Assembly: GCF_900101845.1 (NCBI RefSeq)
Contig: NZ_FNAM01000021.1
Location: 37,515-101,514, forward strand
DNA length: 64,000 nucleotides
Source of the DNA: Sporomusa acidovorans
GTDB taxonomy: Bacteria; Bacillota; Negativicutes; Sporomusales; Sporomusaceae
Direction: 5' to 3'
Shown: positions 1-9,049 of the stretch, in pieces
How the letters are laid out: every line of letters begins with the position of its first letter
Numbering within the stretch: position 1 is the first letter of the stretch
The notes under the pieces: generated by a model
The model's database searches: none
What the model was told of the DNA's origin: nothing
What the model saw: the letters and a program-made list of their open reading frames with translations, nothing else
Program-made: the position numbers and the translations under genes

Positions 1-1293
1 TGGTAGGCATAATACAGCGGCGCCGTATTTCTTGGCAAGCGGTAAAAAAGCTTCCAGACGTTCGGTTTCAGCCGTAATTGAGTTGATCAGTGCCCGACCG
101 GGATAAGCCTTTAAGGCAGCCTCAAGAGTTGCCGGGTCTGTGGTGTCAATGGAAAGTGGTGCGTCGACCAGGCTGGACAGGTCTTCGACAGCTTGCTTCA
201 TGGCAGCGGGCTGATCTAGGCCGGGAACTCCCATATTTACATCCAGTATGGCAGCTCCCGCTGATAATTGTGCCAGGGCTTCTTTTTTTATTGTGTTGAA
301 ATTACCGGCCTTAATATTGGCCGCCAGTGCTTTACGGCCTGTAGGATTGATGCGTTCCCCGATAATGACAGGGGCAAACTGCGCACCAATTGTTACGGTA
401 CGCGTTCGGCTTGTCAAAGCGGTGAAAGGGCGAGTACGCTTTACCGTTACGGGCGGCAGCTGGTTGACCGCTTGGCGTATAGCCTGAATATGGGCAGGTG
501 TCGTGCCGCAGCAGCCGCCGATATAAGTTGCCCCGGCAGCAGCAAGTTTGGGAACCCAGCCAGCCATTTCCTCGGCTGTCATGGGAAAAATCGTCTGACC
601 GTCAATTAACCTGGGCATACCGGCATTTGGTTGCACGCTGATGGGGATAGAGCAATTCTGGGCTATCGCTTCAATTACCGGCAAGAGTTGCGCCGGGCCC
701 AATGAACAGTTGGCGCCAATGATATCAGCTCCTAAAGATTCTAATGTGATGGCGGCGGTTCGTGGGTCGGTGCCTGTTACAGTGCGGCCGTCCGCATCGA
801 AGGATAGCTGACAGATAATAGGGTGGCGCGTGGCCGCTTTAGCGGCCAGGAGGGCAGCCCGCATTTCCTGGATATCAATAATTGTCTCAATGATGATATA
901 GTCAACACCGGCCTCATCAAGGGCTGAAATTTGTTCATAAAATACCTCATAGGCAGCATCAAAGGTAAGTTCACCTAAAGGGGCAATAAATTTACCGGTT
1001 GGGCCAACCGAGCCGGCTATTTTGGCCTGTGACCCGGCGGCTTTCCGGGCGGCGGCGGCGGCGGCCTGATTTAAGGCCGCTACTTTGTCTTCCAGATTAT
1101 AATGTGATAGTTTTATGCGGTTAGCCCCAAAGCTGTTTGTTTCAATAATATTGGCACCTGCATCAATATACTGGCTATGGATGGCCGTAATTTTCTTGGG
1201 TTCTTCCATATTCCATAATTCAGGGCATTGGCCTGGCTTTAGGCCGGCTTGTTGCAACATGGTACCCATTGCTCCGTCAAAAACTTGAATCAT
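1..1293 (-). CDS. metH: Cobalamin-dependent methionine synthase, N-terminal part (cut by window edge)
   Basis: Transfers a methyl group to homocysteine to make methionine; cytoplasmic. Only the first 431 codons are inside the window; the rest runs off the left edge. The homocysteine-binding barrel opens with MIQVFDGAMGTMLQQ, carries zinc-ligand cysteines in GANCS (about residue 196) and in GGCCG (about 260), and is followed by a pterin-binding domain beginning IIGERINPTG (about 310). The ATG at 1293 follows the reactivation gene by 3 bp, and its GGAG ribosome site lies inside that gene's last codons, so the two form an operon. No reactivation domain is needed in cis because the neighbour encodes it. 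The cobalamin-binding part is not visible, so its presence is inferred. Confidence 0.93.
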   Translation of the reverse strand, partial: MIQVFDGAMGTMLQQAGLKPGQCPELWNMEEPKKITAIHSQYIDAGANIIETNSFGANRIKLSHYNLEDKVAALNQAAAAAARKAAGSQAKIAGSVGPTGKFIAPLGELTFDAAYEVFYEQISALDEAGVDYIIIETIIDIQEMRAALLAAKAATRHPIICQLSFDADGRTVTGTDPRTAAITLESLGADIIGANCSLGPAQLLPVIEAIAQNCSIPISVQPNAGMPRLIDGQTIFPMTAEEMAGWVPKLAAAGATYIGGCCGTTPAHIQAIRQAVNQLPPVTVKRTRPFTALTSRTRTVTIGAQFAPVIIGERINPTGRKALAANIKAGNFNTIKKEALAQLSAGAAILDVNMGVPGLDQPAAMKQAVEDLSSLVDAPLSIDTTDPATLEAALKAYPGRALINSITAETERLEAFLPLAKKYGAAVLCLP

Positions 1294-1296
1294 CTA

Positions 1297-1980
1297 CTAT
1301 TTTGTCTCCTTTCGTGCCTGGCAGCCAGGCTGACCGCATATATTACTGGCCATTTCCTGCTGCTGCGGTAGGTTAATTGTATGGTGGTAAGGATATAGGC
1401 CAACAATAGCGGTAACAGATTTGCGCGGCACTAACATTTTTGTGTCTGTCACACTAAGGCCGATATCATCCCCGCCTGCAAGCTTAAGTATTTCAGGCTG
1501 TATATGGATTGACCAATCCCCATAGCCTGGGCTAAAACGGCTGCCGGCCGCTAAACCGGCGTGTGATGCCTGCTCCGCAATTATATGGCAAACAGCGTCG
1601 CATGCCGTTTCTACGGCAGTAGTCCCGGCTGCATCCAAGAGTAGTCCCAAGGTATATTTATTCTGTAAAAACAAATTAGATACTTCCTGCTCTAACGGCA
1701 GACCGATAGTTACTGCCATGACTGCCACTTCAACTGCCCCGGCCAAATGTTTAATAATACTGTCTGCGGTTAAGATAAGTGGATCGTTTGCTATTATGGT
1801 ATGTAAGTCCTGGTCGTAGGCATATAGTTGCCAGATTCCCTTCGGCATTGCCAATAATTGGGCTTGTGTACAGGCTTCGGTGAGAAGAACGCTGGGAAAT
1901 TCAGCCTTTTGTCTTAGTCCTGCGTAGCGTTTGGTTTCAACTGGGTCAACGATAGTTATCCGCGGATGATAAATTGGCAT
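1297..1980 (-). CDS. Stand-alone methionine synthase reactivation-domain protein
   Basis: 227 residues. The stretch RFSPGYGDWSIHIQPEIL near residues 148-165, followed by the segment around VPRKSVTAIVG, matches the SAM-binding activation domain that in E. coli MetH sits at the C terminus and reductively remethylates inactive cob(II)alamin. Here it is a separate protein encoded just upstream of metH, an arrangement known in many Firmicutes. The start has AAGGAGG 7 bp upstream of ATG at 1980. The C-terminal tail has a CGQPGC motif of unknown role. The upstream region is shared with parA on the other strand; I saw no SAM or cobalamin riboswitch in it. Confidence 0.85.
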   Translation of the reverse strand: MPIYHPRITIVDPVETKRYAGLRQKAEFPSVLLTEACTQAQLLAMPKGIWQLYAYDQDLHTIIANDPLILTADSIIKHLAGAVEVAVMAVTIGLPLEQEVSNLFLQNKYTLGLLLDAAGTTAVETACDAVCHIIAEQASHAGLAAGSRFSPGYGDWSIHIQPEILKLAGGDDIGLSVTDTKMLVPRKSVTAIVGLYPYHHTINLPQQQEMASNICGQPGCQARKETK

Positions 1981-2187
1981 TTAGGAACCTCCTTAACAAC
2001 GAGGTATTATAAGCATTATAGTATATTTTGCCGTGTTATTAAAGCGGCGAACGTCTGACTTAACAAATTATTAAAATCACGAATATAGTTATGTAAACAT
2101 AATTATATTTTCTGTTTTTTTGGCAGGAAATCACATAGATATGTGGAATGAAAAGATGGAACTAATCTATTTTGAGGTGAAAAAAGT

Positions 2188-2949
2188 TTGGTTAAAGTGA
2201 TTGCTATTGCCAATCAAAAGGGAGGAGTAGGCAAAACAACGACCGCGGTCAATCTCGCCGCTTGTTTGGCAGAGTTAGGTAAGAACGTTTTATTGATTGA
2301 TATTGATCCACAGGGGAATTCGACGAGTGGATTGGGCTTTAATAAAGGAAGCATTCAGCGTTGTGTTTATGACGCACTGATTAATGATGTCCCGGTAGAA
2401 TCAATCGTTGTTCAGACAGAGATTCCTAACCTTAAATTATTGCCGGCAACCATTCAGTTGGCAGGAGCGGAAATTGAGCTTGTATCGATGATGTCGCGCG
2501 AAGGAAAATTGAAGCGGGCTTTAGATAAAGCTAAATTCAGTTATGATTATGTACTGATTGATTGTCCGCCTTCACTCGGCTTGCTTACGATTAACTCTTT
2601 GACTGCGGCTAATTCCGTATTGGTACCGATTCAGTGTGAATTTTACGCGCTTGAGGGTTTGACACAACTTATGAATACAATTAGTTTGGTGCAAAAGAAC
2701 CTTAATCCAGTACTTACATTGGAGGGAGTAGTGCTAACCATGTTTGATGCCCGTACTAATTTGTCTATTCAGGTTGTGGATGAAGTAAAGAACCATTTCC
2801 GTCATAAGGTTTACCAAACCATTATTCCCCGCAATGTCCGTTTGAGTGAGGCCCCTAGCCATGGACAGCCTGTTATTAAATATGATCCTAAATCGAAGGG
2901 AACCGAAGTATATTTTGATTTAGCACGAGAGGTGATTGGTGATGAGTAA
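2188..2949 (+). CDS. parA: ParA/Soj chromosome-partitioning ATPase
   Basis: Walker-type ATPase of 253 residues that works with ParB at parS to organise the origin region and, in spore formers, to control DnaA and sporulation. The deviant Walker A motif KGGVGKTTT is at residues 10-18, and DIDPQGNSTSG and DCPPSLG follow as the other nucleotide-binding motifs. The start is TTG, preceded by GAGGTGA at the usual distance. It overlaps parB by 8 bp, implying translational coupling. Presence with parS points to an origin-proximal chromosomal location rather than a plasmid, given the housekeeping neighbours. Confidence 0.95.
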   Translation: MVKVIAIANQKGGVGKTTTAVNLAACLAELGKNVLLIDIDPQGNSTSGLGFNKGSIQRCVYDALINDVPVESIVVQTEIPNLKLLPATIQLAGAEIELVSMMSREGKLKRALDKAKFSYDYVLIDCPPSLGLLTINSLTAANSVLVPIQCEFYALEGLTQLMNTISLVQKNLNPVLTLEGVVLTMFDARTNLSIQVVDEVKNHFRHKVYQTIIPRNVRLSEAPSHGQPVIKYDPKSKGTEVYFDLAREVIGDE

Positions 2950-3856
2950 ACGTGGATTAGGAAGAGGTCTTGATGCCTTGTTTAATGCGCCTACTAATGG
3001 GCAAACTGCTGAAAGTAATGAACCTATTAAAGAAATTTCCCTGCAGGAGATAGTTCCTAACCAACATCAACCTCGCCGTGATTTTGATGAGGAAGCACTT
3101 GCCGAATTGGCGCAGTCAGTCAAACAGCATGGAATTATTCAGCCGGTGGTTGTCCGTAAGACTCTGACTGGCTATGAATTAGTTGCTGGGGAACGCCGCT
3201 GGCGCGCTTCACAAATGGCCGGATTAAAACAAATACCTGCCGTAATACGTGAATATACAGATGCTGAAATGATGGAAATAGCCCTTGTTGAAAATCTGCA
3301 GCGTCAAAATCTGAATGTTATTGAAGAGGCGGTTGCTTTTCGCCGCTTGATTGAAGAGTTTGGCTTAACGCAGGAAGAAGTATCGCAAAGAATTGGTCGC
3401 AGTCGGTCAATGATTGCTAATATCATTCGTCTTCTTAATCTTCAACCCGAAGTCCAGGAATTTGTTTCACGTGGAACAATGACAATGGGGCAGGCCAGGC
3501 CTTTATTGGCATTAGATTCCCCGGAAATGCAGTTAGAAGTCGCTAATCAAATCATTGAAGAAGATTTATCGGCTCGTGACGCTGAAGAATTGGTGCGTCG
3601 CCTGGTGGCCAAGCAGCCGGTGAAAAAGGCAGAAGCAAAGCCTAAAGAGGAAGAAGAAGATCAATTTTTTATGAATGAATTTGAAGATCGTTTGAAAGTA
3701 ATTTTAGGAACACAGGTAAGAATAAAGCCAGGTAAATATAAAAGTAAAATTGAAATTGAGTATTATTCAAATGAAGATTTAGAACGTATCATGGAGATGT
3801 TGTCCAAACGCCAGGAAAATGTTAATTCGAAATTCCAGGGGCAATTGGTGGTTTAA
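2942..3856 (+). CDS. parB: ParB/Spo0J centromere-binding protein
   Basis: 304 residues starting at the ATG inside the end of parA (MSKRGLGRGLDALF, the typical ParB N terminus). The N-terminal CTP-binding domain contains GERRWRAS, the central helix-turn-helix region follows (LTQEEVSQRIGRSRSMIAN), and there is an acidic linker (EEEEDQ) before the C-terminal dimerisation domain. ParB loads at parS as a CTP-dependent clamp and recruits SMC. A perfect parS palindrome begins 10 bp after its stop codon. An earlier in-frame TTG exists but lacks a good ribosome site. Confidence 0.95.
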   Translation: MSKRGLGRGLDALFNAPTNGQTAESNEPIKEISLQEIVPNQHQPRRDFDEEALAELAQSVKQHGIIQPVVVRKTLTGYELVAGERRWRASQMAGLKQIPAVIREYTDAEMMEIALVENLQRQNLNVIEEAVAFRRLIEEFGLTQEEVSQRIGRSRSMIANIIRLLNLQPEVQEFVSRGTMTMGQARPLLALDSPEMQLEVANQIIEEDLSARDAEELVRRLVAKQPVKKAEAKPKEEEEDQFFMNEFEDRLKVILGTQVRIKPGKYKSKIEIEYYSNEDLERIMEMLSKRQENVNSKFQGQLVV

Positions 3857-3865
3857 CTGGAAAAT

Positions 3866-3881
3866 TGTTTCACGTGAAACA
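3866..3881. promoter_or_regulatory. parS site
   Basis: TGTTTCACGTGAAACA is a perfect 16-bp palindrome and the canonical bacterial parS sequence bound by ParB/Spo0J. It lies just downstream of parB. It is the only full match I found in the window. Confidence 0.95.
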
Positions 3882-3917
3882 TTATAAAGGATCTCCTGAC
3901 AATAGAGGTGGATAAAA

Positions 3918-5315
3918 ATGAGGATTGAAAAAGACTTGTTGGGCGAGCGGGAGGTCCCGGCAGACGTCTACTACGGCATCCACACTTTGCGCGCTCTAGA
4001 AAACTTCCCCCTATCCGGTTATAAAGTAGCTGCCGTTCTCGTCAAAGCCATCGCTTTAATTAAAAAATCAGCAGCAGAAGTAAATGCGGAACTTGGTTAT
4101 TTGCCCAAAGAATTAGCCCAAGCAATAGGTACCGCAGCTAATGAGATAATGGACGGAAAGTGGCAAGATCAGTTTGTTGTGGACGCTTTGCAGGGAGGCG
4201 CAGGTACTTCAACAAATATGAATGTCAATGAGGTGCTGGCGAACCGTGCCATCGAAATTTTAGGAGGGTCACGAGGAGATTATCAGCTGGTGCACCCACT
4301 CAATCATGTAAATATGCATCAGTCAACAAATGATGTCTATCCGACGGCACTGCGAATCGCTGCTATTTGGCTGCTAAAACCGCTAAGTGATGAATGTGCG
4401 GCTTTGCAACAGGCGCTTCAGGATAAAGAGGCTGATTTTGCTGGAATAATAAAGGTTGGACGGACGGAAATGCAAGATGCTGTGCCTATTATGCTTGGAC
4501 AGGAATTTAGTGCTTATGCCGGTGCAATTGCCCGTGACCGCTGGCGCCTTTATAAGGTCGAGGAACGCTTGCGGCAGGCGGCCCTTGGTGGAACAGCTAT
4601 CGGCACAGGCTTAAATGCGGATAAAAAGTATATTTATATGGTCAATGACCGAGTACGGCAATATGCGGGAGTCGGTTTAGCCAGGGCCGAAAATATGATT
4701 GATGTCATTCAAAATGCGGATGTATTTGTAGAAGTATCCGGACTGTTAAAGGCTTTAGCAGTTAATCTTGGCAAAATAGCCCATGACTTGCGCCTTATGT
4801 CCTCAGGTCCTCGGGCAGGTTTGGGAGAAATCCGTTTACCCGAACGCCAAGCGGGATCTTCTATTATGCCGGGGAAAGTCAATCCAATTATTCCGGAAGC
4901 CGTTAATCAGGTTGCTTTTCATGTTATGGCTTCAGATATGGCAATTGCCATGGCCGCACAATCGGGACAGCTTGAATTGAACGCTTTTATGCCATTAATC
5001 GCTCATCATTTGTTAGAGAGTTTGTCGCTATTAACCAATGCGGTAAAAATTTTGCATGAATTCTGCATTCGCGGTGTAACTGCCAATTGTGAACAATGTA
5101 CGGCTTTACTTAACAATAGCCAGGTAAGCGTTACGGCTTTGGTGCCTCATATCGGCTATGATTTGGCGTCACAGGTAGCGCGCAAAGCTATGGAGGAAAA
5201 TACAACAGTGCGGGAAGCCGCAATTCGTTTGGCTGTATTGCCTGAGGAAAAAATAGATGCTGCCCTTGACCCTCGGGCAATGACTCATCCGGGGATTGCC
5301 GGTAAGCCCAAATAG
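3918..5315 (+). CDS. aspA: Aspartate ammonia-lyase
   Basis: 465 residues of the class II fumarase/aspartase fold, converting aspartate to fumarate and ammonia. The family signature GSSIMPGKVNP is present near residue 315, HQSTNDVYPTA supplies the substrate-binding histidine loop, and the N terminus MRIEKDLLGEREVPADVYYG is typical of aspartases rather than fumarases. It sits 13 bp upstream of the hydF start, a pairing known from hydE/aspA/hydG/hydF clusters of clostridia, so a link to H-cluster assembly (ammonia or fumarate metabolism) is plausible but not shown. The ribosome site AGAGGTGG precedes the ATG. Confidence 0.9.
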   Translation: MRIEKDLLGEREVPADVYYGIHTLRALENFPLSGYKVAAVLVKAIALIKKSAAEVNAELGYLPKELAQAIGTAANEIMDGKWQDQFVVDALQGGAGTSTNMNVNEVLANRAIEILGGSRGDYQLVHPLNHVNMHQSTNDVYPTALRIAAIWLLKPLSDECAALQQALQDKEADFAGIIKVGRTEMQDAVPIMLGQEFSAYAGAIARDRWRLYKVEERLRQAALGGTAIGTGLNADKKYIYMVNDRVRQYAGVGLARAENMIDVIQNADVFVEVSGLLKALAVNLGKIAHDLRLMSSGPRAGLGEIRLPERQAGSSIMPGKVNPIIPEAVNQVAFHVMASDMAIAMAAQSGQLELNAFMPLIAHHLLESLSLLTNAVKILHEFCIRGVTANCEQCTALLNNSQVSVTALVPHIGYDLASQVARKAMEENTTVREAAIRLAVLPEEKIDAALDPRAMTHPGIAGKPK

Positions 5316-5328
5316 GGAGGAATCGAGC

Positions 5329-6552
5329 ATGCAAGAAACACCAAAAGGATCACGCCTGCATATTGCAATATTTGGGCGGCGCAATGCCGGTAAATCCAGT
5401 TTGATCAATGCCCTTACCAATCAAGACATAGCATTGGTTTCGAATGTTCCCGGAACAACGACCGACCCGGTATATAAAGCTATGGAGATACTGCCTATCG
5501 GACCGGTAATGGTTATTGATACCGCAGGTATTGATGATGTTGGCGATTTGGGAGCATTGCGGGTAGAACGGACAATGCAGGTATTAAATAAGACCGATTT
5601 GGCAGTCATTGTTATTGATCCTGAAGAAGGCATAACCAGTTTTGAAGAAGAATTGGTTAAAGAAATAAGAAAACGCAATCTGCCTATTGCCGGTGTAGTG
5701 AATAAAAGTGATACGAAAACCGTCTCACCGGCAGAACTAGCAACATGGAGGCAAATGCTTGCTTTGCCTTTATTGTTGATCAGTGCCAAAACCGGTCAAG
5801 GTATTGAAGAATTGAAACGTCAAATGATTAAACTGGCACCGGATGACTGGGAGGGGCCGCAATTAATTGGTGATTTGGTGTCGCCTGGTGATACGGTTGT
5901 TTTGGTTGTGCCGATTGATTTAGCTGCCCCGAAGGGAAGACTAATATTGCCACAGGTTCAGACGATCCGTGACTTGCTTGACAATGATGCCTGTGCGGTT
6001 GTAGTCAAGGAACGGGAATTAAAAGAGGCGCTTGATAGTCTGAAAAATCCGCCGCGCTTAGTCGTTACCGATTCTCAGGAATTTATGAAAGTAGGGGCAG
6101 ATACGCCGTCGGAAGTCATGTTAACTTCTTTTTCGATCTTGATGGCACGCCATAAGGGAGACCTTGAAACCTTAGTAGCGGGAGCAAAGGCTATTGATGC
6201 TTTGCAACCAGGTGACAAAGTGCTAATAGCAGAAGGCTGCACCCACCATCGCCAGGCTGATGATATTGGAAAAGTAAAAATCCCGCGCTGGCTGAGACAG
6301 TCAGTAGGGGGTGAGCTGGATTTTGCATGGGTGTCAGGGGGAACTTTTCCGCCTGATTTAACAAAATATAAGCTGATCGTCCATTGTGGAGCCTGCATGC
6401 TTAATAGGCGCGAAATGTTGTATCGCCTGGCAATCGCCAGAGAAGCCGGAGTGCCGATCGTTAACTATGGCTTATTGATTGCGCAGATCCATGGAATTTT
6501 GTACCGGGCCCTTGCGCCTTTCCCGCTTGCGCAAATGATTCTTGAGGAATAA
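5329..6552 (+). CDS. hydF: [FeFe]-hydrogenase maturation GTPase HydF
   Basis: GTPase and iron-sulfur scaffold that carries the diiron subcluster precursor to apo-hydrogenase. 407 residues from the ATG preceded by GGGAGG. The GTPase domain comes first: P-loop GRRNAGKSSL, DTAG and NKSD. The C-terminal cluster-binding domain has the HydF motif: CTHH, then HCGACM some 45 residues later. Its presence implies that an [FeFe]-hydrogenase is encoded elsewhere; hydE, hydG and hydA are not in this window. Confidence 0.95.
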   Translation: MQETPKGSRLHIAIFGRRNAGKSSLINALTNQDIALVSNVPGTTTDPVYKAMEILPIGPVMVIDTAGIDDVGDLGALRVERTMQVLNKTDLAVIVIDPEEGITSFEEELVKEIRKRNLPIAGVVNKSDTKTVSPAELATWRQMLALPLLLISAKTGQGIEELKRQMIKLAPDDWEGPQLIGDLVSPGDTVVLVVPIDLAAPKGRLILPQVQTIRDLLDNDACAVVVKERELKEALDSLKNPPRLVVTDSQEFMKVGADTPSEVMLTSFSILMARHKGDLETLVAGAKAIDALQPGDKVLIAEGCTHHRQADDIGKVKIPRWLRQSVGGELDFAWVSGGTFPPDLTKYKLIVHCGACMLNRREMLYRLAIAREAGVPIVNYGLLIAQIHGILYRALAPFPLAQMILEE

Positions 6553-6566
6553 GGGGCGAACAAATT

Positions 6567-7712
6567 GTGATTTATCTAGATAATGCGGCGACAACTTGGC
6601 CCAAACCTGAATGTGTTTATCAGGCGGTCGATGAATGTTTGCGCACGATGGGAGCCAATCCGGGGCGAGGCGGGCACAGTATGGCGAGAGCTGCCAGCAT
6701 GCTGGTATACGAGGCAAGGGAAGCTTTAGCGGAACTATTCCATATTGATGATGCCAATCAGATCGCGTTTACTCATAATGCCAGTGATGCCATCAGTATG
6801 GGCCTATTTGGCATAGTACAACCCGGTGATACAATTGTGACAACTGCAATGGAACATAACGCGGTAGCCAGGGCTGTGCGCTTGGCCGAATCACAGGGAG
6901 TCAATGTTTGCATAATTCCCTGCAACTCCCTGGGACAACTGGATATGGCGGCAATGGCGGCAGCCATCAGGCAAAAACCAAAGTTGGTTATTATGGCTCA
7001 TGCTTCCAATGTTACCGGAACAATTATGCCAATTGAAAAAGTCGGCAAACTGACCAAACGGTTTGGCGTCATTTTTATGGTAGACGCTGCGCAAACCGCC
7101 GGCGTGGAAGAAATTGACGTGGACACTATGAAAATTGATGCTTTGGCCTTTAGTGGTCATAAAGGACTGCTTGGACCACAAGGTACAGGCGGTCTTTATG
7201 TACATGAGACGGTCGCAGTTAAACCGTTGCGGGTTGGAGGCACCGGCAGCTTGTCTGAATCAGACAGGCAACCGGAATTTATGCCTGACAAGCTGGAAAG
7301 CGGCACTCCCAATACACCTGGCATAGCCGGTATAAAAGCAGGTGTCAGATACATTTTGACTACCGGACGAAGTAAAATTCAGGCCAAGGAACTGGAATTA
7401 ACAAAATTACTGCTGGCAGGTCTGAAAACTGTTTTCGGGGCAACTGTCTATGGTCTGCAGGAGTACGGCGGTCGCACCGCCGTACTGTCATTTACTCTGT
7501 CGGGAAGGGATAGTGGCCAGGTAGCCCATATTCTTGACAGAGACTATGGTGTTGCCTGCCGATCAGGTTTGCATTGTGCCCCGTGGGCGCATCAAACAAT
7601 AGGAACATTAAAGACAGGAACAGTAAGGCTTAGTCCGGGATATTTCAACACAGAAAACGAAATTGAACAAGCGCTTGCTGCGATTAAAAAAATTGCGGCC
7701 CAGGGAGGATAA
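6567..7712 (+). CDS. Cysteine desulfurase-like class V aminotransferase
   Basis: PLP-dependent enzyme of 381 residues of the cysteine desulfurase family. It opens with MIYLDNAATTWPKP, has the PLP lysine in FSGHKGLLGPQG, and the C-terminal catalytic-cysteine region CRSGLHCAPWAH (Cys331 and Cys337). It probably releases sulfur, or selenium, from cysteine or selenocysteine. Start GTG, 14 bp after hydF, so co-transcribed with it; it may serve iron-sulfur assembly for the hydrogenase. With selenium genes nearby, a selenide-related role is also possible. No IscU/SufU scaffold adjoins it. Confidence 0.85.
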   Translation: MIYLDNAATTWPKPECVYQAVDECLRTMGANPGRGGHSMARAASMLVYEAREALAELFHIDDANQIAFTHNASDAISMGLFGIVQPGDTIVTTAMEHNAVARAVRLAESQGVNVCIIPCNSLGQLDMAAMAAAIRQKPKLVIMAHASNVTGTIMPIEKVGKLTKRFGVIFMVDAAQTAGVEEIDVDTMKIDALAFSGHKGLLGPQGTGGLYVHETVAVKPLRVGGTGSLSESDRQPEFMPDKLESGTPNTPGIAGIKAGVRYILTTGRSKIQAKELELTKLLLAGLKTVFGATVYGLQEYGGRTAVLSFTLSGRDSGQVAHILDRDYGVACRSGLHCAPWAHQTIGTLKTGTVRLSPGYFNTENEIEQALAAIKKIAAQGG

Positions 7713-7713
7713 A

Positions 7714-8406
7714 ATGAAGGGAACGCTAGTGAATGCTGCCGCAGTTATAATAGGATCCGGTTTGGGATTAGCTCTAAAACAAGGAATACCCGAAAAATAC
7801 CGGAATACACTTGTACAGGGGATGTCATTAGCTGTAGGCGTTATTGGTTTACAAATGGCGCTAAAGACGCAGAATATCCTTATTGTTATTATGGGAATTG
7901 CCGTTGGTGCCATTATCGGGGAAACACTCAATATTGATGGGGGCTTAAATAAAATCGGGGCATGGCTATCTGCTAAATTAAGCAGTGCTGGCGCTGAAGG
8001 TCCAAATTCAATTGGACGCGGTTTTGTTACAGCCAGTCTGGTCTATTGTATTGGTGCCATGGCAGTTGTAGGTTCTATTCAGGACGGTTTAACCGGAGAC
8101 ACAAGTATACTTTATGCTAAGTCATTGTTAGATGGTATTATTTCAATCGTTTTTACATCAAGTATGGGCATCGGCGTGGCTTTTTCCAGCTTAAGCATAT
8201 TGATTTATCAGGGCTTAATCACAGTACTGGCCGGTTTTTTTAGTGCTATATTATCCGACCGGGTAGTTACGGAGCTCACGGCAACCGGCGGGATTCTTAT
8301 TGTTGGAGTGAGCATACTAATGCTGGAATTAAAAAATATAAAATTGGCAAATTTACTGCCGGCAATACCGGCTGCAGCGGCAATCGCATATTTCTGGCCG
8401 ACATGA
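7714..8406 (+). CDS. DUF554 membrane protein
   Basis: 230 residues, hydrophobic, with about six or seven membrane segments. The opening MKGTLVNAAAVIIGSGLGL and glycine-rich helices match the DUF554 family (YdfK/YqgA-like), an inner-membrane protein of unknown function. ATG follows GGGAGG and sits 1 bp after the preceding gene's stop, so it is the last gene of the aspA-hydF operon. A longer reading frame starts upstream, but those residues overlap the previous gene and lack a ribosome site. Confidence 0.8.
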   Translation: MKGTLVNAAAVIIGSGLGLALKQGIPEKYRNTLVQGMSLAVGVIGLQMALKTQNILIVIMGIAVGAIIGETLNIDGGLNKIGAWLSAKLSSAGAEGPNSIGRGFVTASLVYCIGAMAVVGSIQDGLTGDTSILYAKSLLDGIISIVFTSSMGIGVAFSSLSILIYQGLITVLAGFFSAILSDRVVTELTATGGILIVGVSILMLELKNIKLANLLPAIPAAAAIAYFWPT

Positions 8407-8460
8407 ATACTATGGAAATAGGATTGCAACCGATAAAAGGAAAGGTGGTACACAGCTACC

Positions 8461-8970
8461 ATGGATTTGTCGCAATATACATTATTTATTACAGCTAATT
8501 TACCGTACATATTATTAGGATTGACTGTGCTAATCTTTATTGCATTGCTCGTTTTTATTAGTGTCAATATAAAGATGAGCAAACTGAATAAGCGCTATCG
8601 CAGAATGATGAATGGAATGGAGAACGCAAATATTGAACGCCTCTTATTGAGCCATATAGAGGAAGTTCGCCAGGCGGTGAGTAAGGTCAATCAGCTAGAT
8701 GAAAAATGCCGTCAGTTGGATGCCATTACGACCAAAACCATACAAAATATAGGATTGGTTCGCTTTAATGCATTTGAAGATACCGGCAGTGATCTAAGTT
8801 TTGCTCTGGCATTATTGGATAAAAATAAGAACGGCATCGTTCTATCCAGTATCTATGGTCGTAATGAGTCCAGAATATATGCCAAACCGGTTGTTGACGG
8901 CCAGTCTACTTATCACCTTACAGAAGAGGAAAAACAAGCTTTGAAGATATCTCTGGAAAAAAATTCATAA
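8461..8970 (+). CDS. DUF4446 membrane-anchored protein
   Basis: 169 residues. One N-terminal membrane segment (about residues 14-36), a charged coiled-coil-like stretch (about 40-90), then a compact C-terminal domain with NIGLVRFNAFEDTGSDLSFALALLD, characteristic of DUF4446. The family commonly lies next to parAB and envelope genes in Firmicutes; its function is unknown. The C-terminal domain is presumably cytoplasmic. AAAGGTGG precedes the ATG. Confidence 0.75.
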   Translation: MDLSQYTLFITANLPYILLGLTVLIFIALLVFISVNIKMSKLNKRYRRMMNGMENANIERLLLSHIEEVRQAVSKVNQLDEKCRQLDAITTKTIQNIGLVRFNAFEDTGSDLSFALALLDKNKNGIVLSSIYGRNESRIYAKPVVDGQSTYHLTEEEKQALKISLEKNS

Positions 8971-9049
8971 AATAGCAGGATTTTTTCAGGTTTTGGCGAA
9001 TAGTATCGTGGTTAGGCGTTTGTAAGCTTTTGAAAAGAAGGTGATATGG

